Origin: Photobacterium alginatilyticum
Lineage (GTDB): Bacteria > Pseudomonadota > Gammaproteobacteria > Enterobacterales > Vibrionaceae
NCBI RefSeq assembly: GCF_009910675.1
Contig: NZ_RSEJ01000001.1
Location: forward strand, 310,001-374,000
Direction of reading: 5' to 3'
DNA: 64,000 nt
Part shown: in pieces, positions 17,192 to 25,926 of the stretch
How positions within the stretch are numbered: the first letter of the stretch is position 1
Layout: each line of letters starts with the position of its first letter
Notes under the pieces: model-generated
Databases searched by the model: none
What the model was told of the DNA's origin: nothing
The model's input: only the letters and a program-made list of their open reading frames with translations
Position numbers and translations under genes: made by a program

Positions 17192-18373
17192 TTAAGGACG
17201 GGTAGGTGAGATAGTCAATGGTTCAAATGTGGCAATGGCGTTTCCACCGGCTCCCGGATGATCAACATACGAGGTATCTTGCATTAACGTATAGTAAACA
17301 TCGACATAGTCATCATCATTAACTAGCAGGCCATCAGGAATGGCGGCAATGATCTTGCCTGTAATTTGCGGAATGATGGCATAAGCCTGAACCTCAGGAT
17401 CCGGGATCATTTTTAGCACTTCTTCCGCTACTTTTACGAGTAATTTAGCCAGTTCTTTATAATCCGTTCCGTCATCCTGCTCCATTAAAATCATGTCGGC
17501 AGCGCCCCAGCGGTAGCGAGACCAGTGGATGGCAATCTGGTTCGGATAGTAATCGGTGTTGTCATAATCGAGGTATGGCATTTCAATCAAGTCGAGTGTC
17601 GGTTCGTCTCGGCTTGGGTTAACACCGGTAACAATGGCATAGACTTCGGCCTTGCCGGAAATCCACGGCTCTTCGTCATCCGCTAAGCGAATCTTTTTGA
17701 TTGCGGTTGTTGAAATTGGTGCAGCTGAGCTAGTTCCAAAACTGGACTTAAGCTGTGTTTGCTGGACGGTATCGCTGTCACCCTGTATTACAGCAGGTTG
17801 CCCCAATTTTTGCATCTCAGCTTGCATTGCCTGCAGACCTGCTTTTAGCTCTTTAGCACTGTTGTTGTCGACAACAAACACAGGCATGTCAGGCATTTTG
17901 TACGCATCAAGCTGATGAAGCTGCCCGTAGATATCGTAGGCTTCGATATATTGCCATGACTCATCATCCCCTTTTGGTTCAAAGGCGAACAAAGGGCTCA
18001 TGCCGTCTTTCCATTCTTGTACCATGGACTTGTCAGCAAGTCTGACTTCAAGTAGTTCATCTGTATAGGCAGAAACGCCTTTCATCGTCCTTATACTGGT
18101 ATCGGCTTTGTACATTTGCTGGGTAAAGGATGACTCAGGTTCTTCGGTTAGCAGTGTCGATAGCGAAATTGTTAGGTTCTGATCAGAGATTTGAGATTTA
18201 AGGGTTTGTTCGATATCTGCGTAACTGGTACTCAGCTGTTTAGCCAGCCCCTGTTTGTGCTGTGCAATGACTTCGGCATTTTGAGTGGGAGATTGATTGG
18301 TAGCCTGTTCATCAGACTGGCACCCAGCCACTGTCAAAGCGAGTAATAAGCATATTGGTGTTATTTTTTTCAT
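17192..18373 (-). CDS. predicted lipoprotein, possibly DUF3103 family
   Basis: A 393-residue protein with a textbook lipoprotein signal (LTVAGCQS) and an AGAGG ribosome-binding site. The mature protein is acidic and soluble. The C-terminal ~170 residues (from EPWISGKAEVYAIVTGV onward, with DLIEMPYLDYDN and AIHWSRYRWGAADMI) form the most ordered part and recall the Vibrionaceae DUF3103 lipoproteins. I am not certain of that match. Function unknown. It is a single-gene unit with its own terminator. Confidence 0.62.
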   Translation of the reverse strand: MKKITPICLLLALTVAGCQSDEQATNQSPTQNAEVIAQHKQGLAKQLSTSYADIEQTLKSQISDQNLTISLSTLLTEEPESSFTQQMYKADTSIRTMKGVSAYTDELLEVRLADKSMVQEWKDGMSPLFAFEPKGDDESWQYIEAYDIYGQLHQLDAYKMPDMPVFVVDNNSAKELKAGLQAMQAEMQKLGQPAVIQGDSDTVQQTQLKSSFGTSSAAPISTTAIKKIRLADDEEPWISGKAEVYAIVTGVNPSRDEPTLDLIEMPYLDYDNTDYYPNQIAIHWSRYRWGAADMILMEQDDGTDYKELAKLLVKVAEEVLKMIPDPEVQAYAIIPQITGKIIAAIPDGLLVNDDDYVDVYYTLMQDTSYVDHPGAGGNAIATFEPLTISPTRP

Positions 18374-18863
18374 TGTATGCCTCTGGATAGTTTCTATTGT
18401 GTATAGAGCTAAAGCTCTATGCTTAATAGTCCGTCATGGCATAGGTCAATTCAATATAATTTTTCACTGCAAGCGTAATAATGCTAGCAAGATCAAAGTA
18501 ACGAGTGATAGAACTATTTTTAGTAAAGCGGAGTCTATGCATGTTGGATGATAAAGATAGAGTTCGCTAGTTGTTTAAATTGAGTCGTATTTCCTTGAAT
18601 AGATTAATGTATATGTAATTTATATTGTACTAAATGTTTGTATTGCTGGGCTCGTATTACTTACGCTTAGGAGCTATTGAATGATGAGGGGATTTTCCGT
18701 TTTTATATTAAAGAAAGGTGTGAACTGCATCATACAAATACATTTGCGGGTATTTGGGTCAAGTTGATGTCCCGATATGTCAAGAATCTAATCAGGCTAT
18801 TACTTACAATATCGTTAGTTAAGTTGATATATGGATTTCAAGCTTTCTATTTGGGTGGGTGAA
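18374..18863. other. intergenic region, 490 bp
   Basis: This AT-rich stretch lies between the lipoprotein (minus) and the flavo-FeS oxidoreductase (plus). It must hold both promoters. A 28-codon frame at 18681-18767 has an AGGAG site seven bases upstream, but its predicted peptide has no recognisable character; I do not call it a gene. Confidence 0.4.
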
Positions 18864-20894
18864 ATGATAAATAATGTTCATAAACTTTTATTTGAACCTA
18901 TGAGTATAGGTACATTGAAATTAAAAAATCGCTATTCTATGGCTCCTATGGGGACATTGGGTTTAGTCGATGCTGACGGGGCGTATAATAACCGAGGTAT
19001 TGAATATTATGTGGCTCGCGCACGTGGCGGTGTTGGGTTAATTATTACTGGCGTACAAATGGTGGAGAATAAGCTGGAGCAGTTTCCTATGCCGTCTCTC
19101 CCATGTCCGACAAATCACCCTACTGCATATATTCGCAGCGCAAAAGAGCTCACTGAGCGAGTTCATACTTATGGCACAAAAATATTTGCTCAACTAACAG
19201 CTGGCTGGGGACGTTCCTGTATACCTGGCTTCACACCTGTAGAAAAATCAATTGCTCCTTCTGATGCCCCTAACCGTTTTGATTCAGCAGTTACTCACAG
19301 AGAACTGACGACGGAAGAAGTTCAGTATTTTATCTCTAAGTTTGTCGAATCTGCAGCGTTAGCGCAAAAAGCAGGCTTTGACGGAGTTGAAATCCATGCG
19401 GTGCATGAAGGATATCTTCTTGATCAATTTACTATGGCATTCTTCAATAAACGAACCGATCAATATGGGGGCAGTTTTGAAAACCGTTATCGATTTGCTG
19501 TTGAAATTGTTCAGGGTATAAAGGCGGTTTGCGGAAAGGATTTCCCTGTTTCACTTCGCTATTCAGTCAAGAGCAATATGAAAGCGTTTGGTGAAGGGAT
19601 TCTCCCTGATGAGCAGGCTGAGGAAGTTGGACGAGATATTGAAGAAGGGCTAAAAGCTGCGGCATATTTGCAAGATGCTGGTTATGACGCGCTAAATGTG
19701 GATGCCGGAACGTATGATTCTTGGTACTGGAATCATCCGCCTAACTACTTTGAGCCGGGTATGTATCGTCCGTATTGCAAGGCGGTATCTGAGGTGGTTG
19801 ATATTCCTGTACTGATGGCAGGGCGTATGGAAAATCCAGATCTCGCCGCACATGCTGTAGAAAATGGCATTGCTGCCGGTATTTCTCTGGGTCGACCATT
19901 ATTAGCCGATCCAGATGTGGTGAATAAGATCCGTCGAAATCGTTTTGAAGAGGTACGCCCGTGTCTGTCGTGTCATTTAGGCTGCCTAGGTCGCATGGCT
20001 GAAGTTGGAAACGTCTCCTGCGCGGTTAACCCCAGTTGCGGACGTGAGGAAGAGTACAAGCTACTACCAACACATAAGGTAAAGAAAGTTGTTGTTGTCG
20101 GTGGCGGTGTGGCCGGGATGGAAGCTGCTCGAATCGCGTCAGAGCGTGGCCATGATGTGGTGCTGTTTGAGAAATCGCAGTCACTCGGTGGAAACGTTAT
20201 TCCAGGTAGCCAACCACCTTTTAAGCATGACGATAAGTTATTGATTCAATGGTTCAGTGGTGAACTTGAAAGAAAAGGCGTTTCAGCCCGGATGGGCGTA
20301 GCGGCAGACCAGCAAGTGATTGAGGCAGAACAGCCGGATAGTGTGATTTTTGCGACAGGGTCGCGTCCAAATCTACCACAGTGGTTAGAAGGCATTGAAA
20401 AAGAGCATGTGATTGTTGCAGAAAACATGTTGATGAATCCTGAGCTAGTCACAGGTAAAACCGTAATCGTGTTAGGTGGTGGTTTAGTAGGTGCGGAAGC
20501 CGCGCTGTGGATGGCGAAAATGGGTAAAGATGTAACTTTGGTTGAAGTTACCCCCGATATTATTGGTGGACCGCATGGTACCTGTTTTGCGAACTACCAG
20601 ATGCTTAAAGAGTTATTGCAACACGAGAGAGTTACAGTGTTGACATCGACTGGAGTCGTAAAGCTTACCGATCAAGGTGTGATTGTACGCAATGTTGACA
20701 GTAACTCTGAAACTCGTGAGCTCTACGCTGAGCATGTCATTTTGGCTTTAGGCTATAAATCGACTGATGGCTTGTATGAAGAGTTAGCAAATAAATTAGA
20801 CGTGGAAGAAGTGTTTAATATTGGCGATAGCCAAGACGCCCGCACAATTATGGCTGCTATATGGGACGGTTATGAAGTTGGCCGGTCATTGTGA
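18864..20894 (+). CDS. enoate / 2,4-dienoyl-CoA reductase-like FMN-FeS-FAD oxidoreductase
   Basis: From ATG 18864 (an in-frame ATG lies at 18831) the protein has 676 residues, the size of FadH, BaiH/BaiCD and clostridial enoate reductases. The N-terminal FMN barrel of the Old Yellow Enzyme family begins LFEPMSIGTLKLKNR and carries HAVHEGYLLDQF. It is followed by a 4Fe-4S cluster (Cys367, 370, 374, 386) and an FAD/NAD(P)-binding half (VVVVGGGVAGMEAARIA). Such enzymes reduce activated C=C bonds using NAD(P)H. The HAVHEGYLLDQF box looks more like the enoate/BaiH branch than FadH; the substrate is inference. Confidence 0.85.
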   Translation: MINNVHKLLFEPMSIGTLKLKNRYSMAPMGTLGLVDADGAYNNRGIEYYVARARGGVGLIITGVQMVENKLEQFPMPSLPCPTNHPTAYIRSAKELTERVHTYGTKIFAQLTAGWGRSCIPGFTPVEKSIAPSDAPNRFDSAVTHRELTTEEVQYFISKFVESAALAQKAGFDGVEIHAVHEGYLLDQFTMAFFNKRTDQYGGSFENRYRFAVEIVQGIKAVCGKDFPVSLRYSVKSNMKAFGEGILPDEQAEEVGRDIEEGLKAAAYLQDAGYDALNVDAGTYDSWYWNHPPNYFEPGMYRPYCKAVSEVVDIPVLMAGRMENPDLAAHAVENGIAAGISLGRPLLADPDVVNKIRRNRFEEVRPCLSCHLGCLGRMAEVGNVSCAVNPSCGREEEYKLLPTHKVKKVVVVGGGVAGMEAARIASERGHDVVLFEKSQSLGGNVIPGSQPPFKHDDKLLIQWFSGELERKGVSARMGVAADQQVIEAEQPDSVIFATGSRPNLPQWLEGIEKEHVIVAENMLMNPELVTGKTVIVLGGGLVGAEAALWMAKMGKDVTLVEVTPDIIGGPHGTCFANYQMLKELLQHERVTVLTSTGVVKLTDQGVIVRNVDSNSETRELYAEHVILALGYKSTDGLYEELANKLDVEEVFNIGDSQDARTIMAAIWDGYEVGRSL

Positions 20895-21182
20895 TTTTAA
20901 ATAGTTCCTTTACCCTCAAATAAGAAGAGGGGAGTACCTAGAATATAAGCCACGATAGTAACGTTAGCTCGGGATGATTTTAATAAAATAGATTTCTTGA
21001 TAAATATAAAATCAAATAATTAAGGTTCTATTTTCTTGTTAATAAGGGAGGTGTTCATAGTTCTAATTTCATTGTGGTTTATTCATTTAAAATGATTGAG
21101 GTTATATATAATAATAACCTGTCCATTTATTCAAAGTAGAATCAAAGTGTATATAATTTATAGCTGATAACATGGTAGAAGT

Positions 21183-22013
21183 ATGATAAATAAAATTAAA
21201 GTGTCATTGTGTTTGATTGCATTTTTATTTTCAAGTTTGAATGCTCATGCAACTGATGATAGTGAAAGAGCCCCAGATCCTGCAGATGTTACACGCGTAT
21301 TAACATCTGTAAGGGTTTTTATGGGGGTGAATAGTGATGATAACAATATTGCTGGTGATATTGAGCTGAAACTTGCTGGCTCATTCAATAAAGATAATAA
21401 CTTTTTAACGATGTTAGAAGTTTCAGGTGCGGAAAAAGAGAGTGACCCATTCGAGGATGGTTTTGACCTTCGTGAAATACGTGGTCGTTGGTTCCAGGTC
21501 TTTGGTACTGGGAATGATGTAATGCCTAAAGTGGGTTATTCTCTTGATGTTATTGATCGCTCGAATGATGATTCAGAGCTGGTTGATAATATATATGCGA
21601 TAGGTGGTGTTGCGAAAGTTCCTGTACTGAGTAACTATGTCATGTACCCTAATATTGCGCTTGTCCAAGCAAACTTGAAAGACGAATATAAGAAAGTTAT
21701 ATCGGGAAGTGATGACGGTCAAGGGATCCAGTTAAACGTGTTCAATTCAGTTTATCTAAGTAAGAAGGGAACCTATTTGATGATTATTCCTCAGTATACT
21801 TATTTGGATTTCGATAGCTTTAAAACACAAGACCTTCTTGTTGAATCAAGATTTGGTACGCCTCTTACAGATGATAGAAGTTTTTGGTTTGAAGCATCGT
21901 ATAAAGAAACCTTTAGTGATATAGACTCAGATACACCAGCAGTATCAGATGTATCATTTGAAGCAAGAGATGACAAACGTCAGTTTCGTGTAGGTGTGAG
22001 GTATTTCTTTTAA
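21183..22013 (+). CDS. predicted outer-membrane beta-barrel-like protein
   Basis: A 276-residue protein with a signal peptide ending near AHA-T (residue 24). The mature chain shows alternating polar and hydrophobic stretches and a terminal aromatic (GVRYFF), features of small outer-membrane barrels recognised by the BAM machinery. No family is recognised. It lies 288 bp downstream of the flavo-FeS oxidoreductase on the same strand; AT content is higher than in the RND region. A strong terminator follows. Confidence 0.65.
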   Translation: MINKIKVSLCLIAFLFSSLNAHATDDSERAPDPADVTRVLTSVRVFMGVNSDDNNIAGDIELKLAGSFNKDNNFLTMLEVSGAEKESDPFEDGFDLREIRGRWFQVFGTGNDVMPKVGYSLDVIDRSNDDSELVDNIYAIGGVAKVPVLSNYVMYPNIALVQANLKDEYKKVISGSDDGQGIQLNVFNSVYLSKKGTYLMIIPQYTYLDFDSFKTQDLLVESRFGTPLTDDRSFWFEASYKETFSDIDSDTPAVSDVSFEARDDKRQFRVGVRYFF

Positions 22014-22048
22014 CTCAAACTGATTTTAAATGTCTACTAATATTTGAG

Positions 22049-22075
22049 CTTCCCTTTATTTTAAAGGGAAGTTTT
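22049..22075 (+). terminator. rho-independent terminator after the barrel-like protein
   Basis: A 10-bp stem CTTCCCTTTA / TAAAGGGAAG with a 3-base loop followed by TTTT, 36 bp after the stop codon. Confidence 0.85.
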
Positions 22076-22926
22076 CATGATGTAGTAAAAATGTACCTGA
22101 GTAAATAGCTTTTTGTTGGGAAAATACCGAATGGTTTTGTTGAATAATTTAGATTCAGAACCGACAACTCTTGTTTGTACGAGTTGTTAATCTGCTCGCC
22201 GTGTTTCAGGTATACCTAGCTTTGTGAGCTAATTTACCGTACTTACACCTGTGTGAGACTCTATTTTTGCATCATAATATTTTATTAATAACGATTTATT
22301 ATCAATATCCTATAATGAGTAATATCGGTCTCGGAGATTGAGCGAGAATGATAACCTGAAGGGCTTTTCAATGTTGATTACAGCTATAAATACGTTGATT
22401 CGCAAATTCGTGATTTTTCGGGTGTCCATCCTCCCAATATGCTTCACCGGTTCTCGGTGGTATCAGCTTCAATGGTAATGTGTGACTTTATCCAGGCTTG
22501 TCGTTTGTCCTTATCGTGTATTTTTACGAGCCATTCACCTTTGTCGAATCTGAGGTTTGCTGAATCAATGTCCTGGTGATGAATTATTCCCTGACAGGTA
22601 TTTTGCTACTGATATCGATTTTACTACTACAATTAGGACACCTTAGCTGGTCATTCTTTAAGGTGAAATCAAGTCCATGAATACTTGCAGAGAATGAAGC
22701 GATAAGTTGAAAATACTCTTCACCATCAGCGCGGTTGTTATTGCCAGCATCAGGATATTGGAAACCACGGCCTTGACGTCCGTGGTGAATTGAGCAGTTT
22801 CAGGCTTCAATAGCCTCTTTATTGTTCAAAAGGTAAGTTAACCTCGGTGATAAGTGCTTGGTTCTATTCTTTCTGCTTGAATGCAATAGGATGATAATTG
22901 TATTATATTGATAACTTTCGGAACAT
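22076..22926. other. about 850 bp of decayed DNA with coding remnants
   Basis: No intact gene fits here. On the minus strand, roughly 22600-22800, an interrupted frame reads HGRQGRGFQYPDAGNNN and ends with a Cys-x2-Cys pair (LRCPNCSSK) before a stop. Another broken frame (about 22460-22600) reads DSANLRFDKGEWLVKIHDKD. On the plus strand near 22373-22480 a frame reads NVDYSYKYVDSQIRDFSGV. Near 22132, GGTTTTGTTGAATAAT resembles the terminal repeat of IS5/IS903-type elements. I read this as remains of mobile or lost genes. Confidence 0.45.
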
Positions 22927-22963
22927 CCGCATTGGCTAGTAACTAGTTATCTAGCCAATGCGG
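22927..22963. repeat. 13-bp perfect hairpin
   Basis: CCGCATTGGCTAG (22927-22939) and CTAGCCAATGCGG (22951-22963) are exact complements with an 11-base loop, 26 bp past the AraC stop. Neither side has a strong T-run; it may end transcription from either direction. Confidence 0.5.
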
Positions 22964-22989
22964 TGTTTATTATATGAGTAATCAAGAGG

Positions 22990-24012
22990 TTACAAATTTA
23001 AAGAACGCCATTTAGATGGGCTCATGCCACTGGTCCAACGCTTAAAAGCGCGAGTAAAGCTACTACAGTCTGAAAAACCTAGTTTGTAAGCAATTTCTGT
23101 TGTTTTAATGTTTGATTGACTTAATAAAAGAAGGGATTTCTCAAATTTATATGTTTCTATTAAGTTTCGGAAAGATGTTCCTGATTGGGCCAGACGCCGA
23201 TTTAGCGTTCTTGTACTAATACATAAATATGATGATATATCTTCTTTTGAGTTATTTGATAAGGTCGATTTGCCATTTAATATATCGTATATCTTTGAAA
23301 TTATATCATACGGTTTAAGTTGCATTGCCTGATTTTCAACTGATGACTTACTTTGTTGGTGAATATTGCTGTCATGGTAATATAGCTTTTGATTTAATAG
23401 TTTTTTACCAAATGATAGCTTATAAACTGGTTGATTGATTTTGACTTTGCAATTAAAAATTTCACTTAGTTTTTTTGCATACTCTGTCGATTTTGGGCTA
23501 TTTCTCAAATGTACAGTGAGAGAGGGGAGCGAATTTAGATAAGCTGCCTTAGATATTATGTAAATTATTGTGGATAAATAAAATATCATGCCAACGTTCG
23601 AAAGGGTTGATTCACGGTCAGATAATTCGTTATCGACTAGCCAAAGTTCAGTGTTATCAGTGTTCTTTATGTGACGAATTCTTACTGATGAGCCCAGTAC
23701 AATAGAATAATCTGAGAAGTTCTTTAACAAGCTCGCTATATTTTTAGATGACCATAAGCTAAGCGAAAAATGTCCAAATGTAAGGGGGGTAATATTCTTT
23801 GCTGCTGTTATAGGAAAACAATTATAACCTGTTATGTTAATTATGTCGTAGTGTATTTTTCGAGCGTTTCTAACATCGATTTTTTTGCTTGCAGCTTTGA
23901 TACTCTTAAACTCATTTATATGCTCTTCAATATCTATCCCAAATTCAATAGCGCTAAGATCCAGAATTTTAAACCAACCCTCGTGAATGTTATAAATGCT
24001 TAAGTCTGTCAT
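22990..24012 (-). CDS. AraC-family transcriptional regulator
   Basis: A 340-residue protein. The last ~85 residues are a two-helix-turn-helix AraC domain (SSYLCISTRTLNRRLAQSG ... TTEIAYKLGFSDCSSFTRAF). The first ~200 residues resemble the effector domain of OruR/ArgR-like AraC proteins (Arabinose_bd type) and show no transmembrane segment. It lies downstream of the MaoC-like gene on the same strand and next to the fatty-acid-type operon, so it may govern that operon or the flavo-FeS reductase; this is inference. Confidence 0.88.
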   Translation of the reverse strand: MTDLSIYNIHEGWFKILDLSAIEFGIDIEEHINEFKSIKAASKKIDVRNARKIHYDIINITGYNCFPITAAKNITPLTFGHFSLSLWSSKNIASLLKNFSDYSIVLGSSVRIRHIKNTDNTELWLVDNELSDRESTLSNVGMIFYLSTIIYIISKAAYLNSLPSLTVHLRNSPKSTEYAKKLSEIFNCKVKINQPVYKLSFGKKLLNQKLYYHDSNIHQQSKSSVENQAMQLKPYDIISKIYDILNGKSTLSNNSKEDISSYLCISTRTLNRRLAQSGTSFRNLIETYKFEKSLLLLSQSNIKTTEIAYKLGFSDCSSFTRAFKRWTSGMSPSKWRSLNL

Positions 24013-24151
24013 GAAAACATACTCCCTACGTAGGTTATCATAAAAAATAATGGTACTTTCATCTTGATAATTCCCCCCAGAAAGTGCTTACGTATAAATC
24101 ATAAAGATAATTATACTATTCTAGTTGAAATATTGTTGTTTGCTTTACGAA

Positions 24152-24628
24152 CTATTTGTTGCGTCTTTCTGAAAATATGAAGTTTCCAAGCATATCTACG
24201 GTACATGTTGGTTGTTTTGTTTCTTCAAGTTCAATAATCATACGTATAGTAACTTGAATAAAGCTCCCTTTTTGTTCAGCATTGATGATCTTACCGTGAC
24301 CTCGAATACGGCTATTTGTAGGGACAGGAGCTAAAAAACGAATATTATCGCAGCCGTAGTTCACTCCCATTGTGAGATTTTGAATTTCAAGTAATTGCTC
24401 AATAAAGTAAGTAGTTAGCGACAGAGCTAGGTAACTGTTTGCAATATATTCACCGAATGAGTCCGATGTAGATTGAACCGAGTCAATATGAGTCCATTGT
24501 TGTTGTCCTATTGCATCAGAAAATAAGTTGACGCGCTTTTGGGAAATCCTTAGCCATGATGAACTGCCTAAATTATGCCCTTGCGCTGCAAGCAATTCTT
24601 CTGGGCTGGTAATCGTTACATTGACCAT
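24152..24628 (-). CDS. MaoC-like (hot-dog fold) hydratase
   Basis: A 158-residue protein of the MaoC/NodN type: FSDAIGQQQWTHIDSVQS matches the family pattern (DA-x-G-D-x-Q-x-x-H-x-D), followed by a helix and YLALSLTTYFIEQL. The usual IAHG before that helix is IANS here, so part of the conserved pocket has changed. MaoC proteins hydrate (R)-enoyl-CoA. It is the last gene of the 30.6-24.2 kb operon but is separated from the thiolase gene by a 113-bp gap with a long inverted repeat. Confidence 0.8.
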   Translation of the reverse strand: MVNVTITSPEELLAAQGHNLGSSSWLRISQKRVNLFSDAIGQQQWTHIDSVQSTSDSFGEYIANSYLALSLTTYFIEQLLEIQNLTMGVNYGCDNIRFLAPVPTNSRIRGHGKIINAEQKGSFIQVTIRMIIELEETKQPTCTVDMLGNFIFSERRNK

Positions 24629-24657
24629 TTTTATGTTTGCCTGTTTTATGTTGAGAT

Positions 24658-24717
24658 AAAGCCCATCACTAAATTGAATTCAATTCTGCCAAATGAATCA
24701 ATCTTATGATGGGCTTT
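24658..24717 (-). repeat. 11-bp inverted repeat with an inner palindrome, fadA-like / maoC-like gap
   Basis: AAAGCCCATCA (24658-24668) pairs exactly with TGATGGGCTTT (24707-24717); the loop contains the 14-bp palindrome AATTGAATTCAATT (24672-24685). On the minus strand this lies just past the thiolase gene, where it could attenuate or process the mRNA ahead of the maoC-like gene. Confidence 0.5.
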
Positions 24718-24741
24718 AAATTTTGTTAGATAACTACCGGT

Positions 24742-25911
24742 TTAATGAGCGTATTTTTTTAGTACAGTTGCAATGCCCTGGCCGAAACCAATACACATTG
24801 TTGCCAGACCGTATTCACCACCATGAGTTTCCAGTACATTGATAAGACTACCAACAATACGCGAACCTGAGCAGCCAAGTGGGTGACCTAGTGCAATTGC
24901 GCCACCATGCATGTTGATATCGTCCATACGTTCAGTTAGCTCCATTTTACGGATACAGCTAATTGCCTGGGCAGCAAAAGCTTCGTTCAGTTCGAACTTA
25001 TCTATTTGATCCAAACTCAAGCCTGCACGTTGAAGCGCTTTTTCTGAGGCAGGAACAGGTCCGATACCCATAATAGCGGCTGGAACACCTGCAGTGGCCA
25101 TAGAAACAATTTCGGCACGGATAATCAGGCCGAGCTTCTTGGCTTTTTCTTCACTCATTACTAAGAGAGCTGAAGCTCCATCTGATAATGCTGAAGAAGT
25201 AGCTGGTGTTACAGTACCCGCAGGTGACGGATCAAAGCATGGACGAAGCATACTAAATGATTCCACTGAAGCATCTTCGCGGATGACCTCATCTCTACTC
25301 ACCATGATTGGTGCACCAGTTTCATCATGACCTGGGGTAGGAACAATTTGGTTATCAAAGTAGCCTTTGTTATGTGCTTCGAGGCTAAGCTTATGAGAGC
25401 GAACACCTAGGGCATCTTGATCTTCGCGAGAAATTTTGTTCATTTTCGCGAGTGCTTCTGCAGTAAGACCCATGGCGGCAGAGGCCTGTGCCATGACAAA
25501 ATCTGATGGCCCCGCTAAGTCTACACCGTGTGTCATTGGCACATGACCCATATGCTCGACACCACCTACAACAAAGACATCGCCTTCACCGGCTTTGATT
25601 TGGCGGGCGGCAATGTGCAACGCATCCATTGATGAACCACATAGACGGTTAACAGTAGTACCAGTGACTTCAACTGGCAAACCGGCCTGAAGTGCAATGA
25701 TTTTGGCAATGTTAGCGCCTTGCTCAAGTGTTTGTTGTACACAGCCCCATACAACATCTTCAATATCTAGCGGCGCTAACTGTGGGTTTCGAACCATAAG
25801 TGCTTTTACAAGATGAGCACTCATTTCGTCGGCACGAAGGTGACGGAATACACCGTTTTTAGATTTACCCATAGGGGTACGTACGAAGTCTACGATAACT
25901 GCTTTAGTCAT
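24742..25911 (-). CDS. FadA-like acetyl-CoA acyltransferase (thiolase)
   Basis: The start at ATG 25911 has GGAG upstream; a TTG at 25926 is also in frame. The 389-residue protein is close in length and motifs to FadA. The nucleophile is Cys91 (VNRLCGSSM); also present are NEAFAAQ, His343 ([11 protein letters not shown]) and Cys373 (CIGFGQG). Thiolases cleave 3-ketoacyl-CoA or, in reverse, join acyl-CoA with acetyl-CoA. It lies 15 bp after the FadB-like gene and probably forms a complex with it. The context (Ter and CoA-transferase) allows the synthetic direction. Confidence 0.92.
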   Translation of the reverse strand: MTKAVIVDFVRTPMGKSKNGVFRHLRADEMSAHLVKALMVRNPQLAPLDIEDVVWGCVQQTLEQGANIAKIIALQAGLPVEVTGTTVNRLCGSSMDALHIAARQIKAGEGDVFVVGGVEHMGHVPMTHGVDLAGPSDFVMAQASAAMGLTAEALAKMNKISREDQDALGVRSHKLSLEAHNKGYFDNQIVPTPGHDETGAPIMVSRDEVIREDASVESFSMLRPCFDPSPAGTVTPATSSALSDGASALLVMSEEKAKKLGLIIRAEIVSMATAGVPAAIMGIGPVPASEKALQRAGLSLDQIDKFELNEAFAAQAISCIRKMELTERMDDINMHGGAIALGHPLGCSGSRIVGSLINVLETHGGEYGLATMCIGFGQGIATVLKKYAH

Positions 25912-25926
25912 TTTCAATATCTCCAA

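Noticed and set aside
18681-18767. 28-codon frame with an AGGAG site upstream of the flavo-FeS oxidoreductase
   Set aside because: The peptide shows no signal, helix or family feature and no neighbour supports it; a chance frame in AT-rich DNA is more likely.
22132-22147. An intact insertion sequence
   Set aside because: Only one terminal-repeat-like stretch is seen; there is no second end and no transposase.
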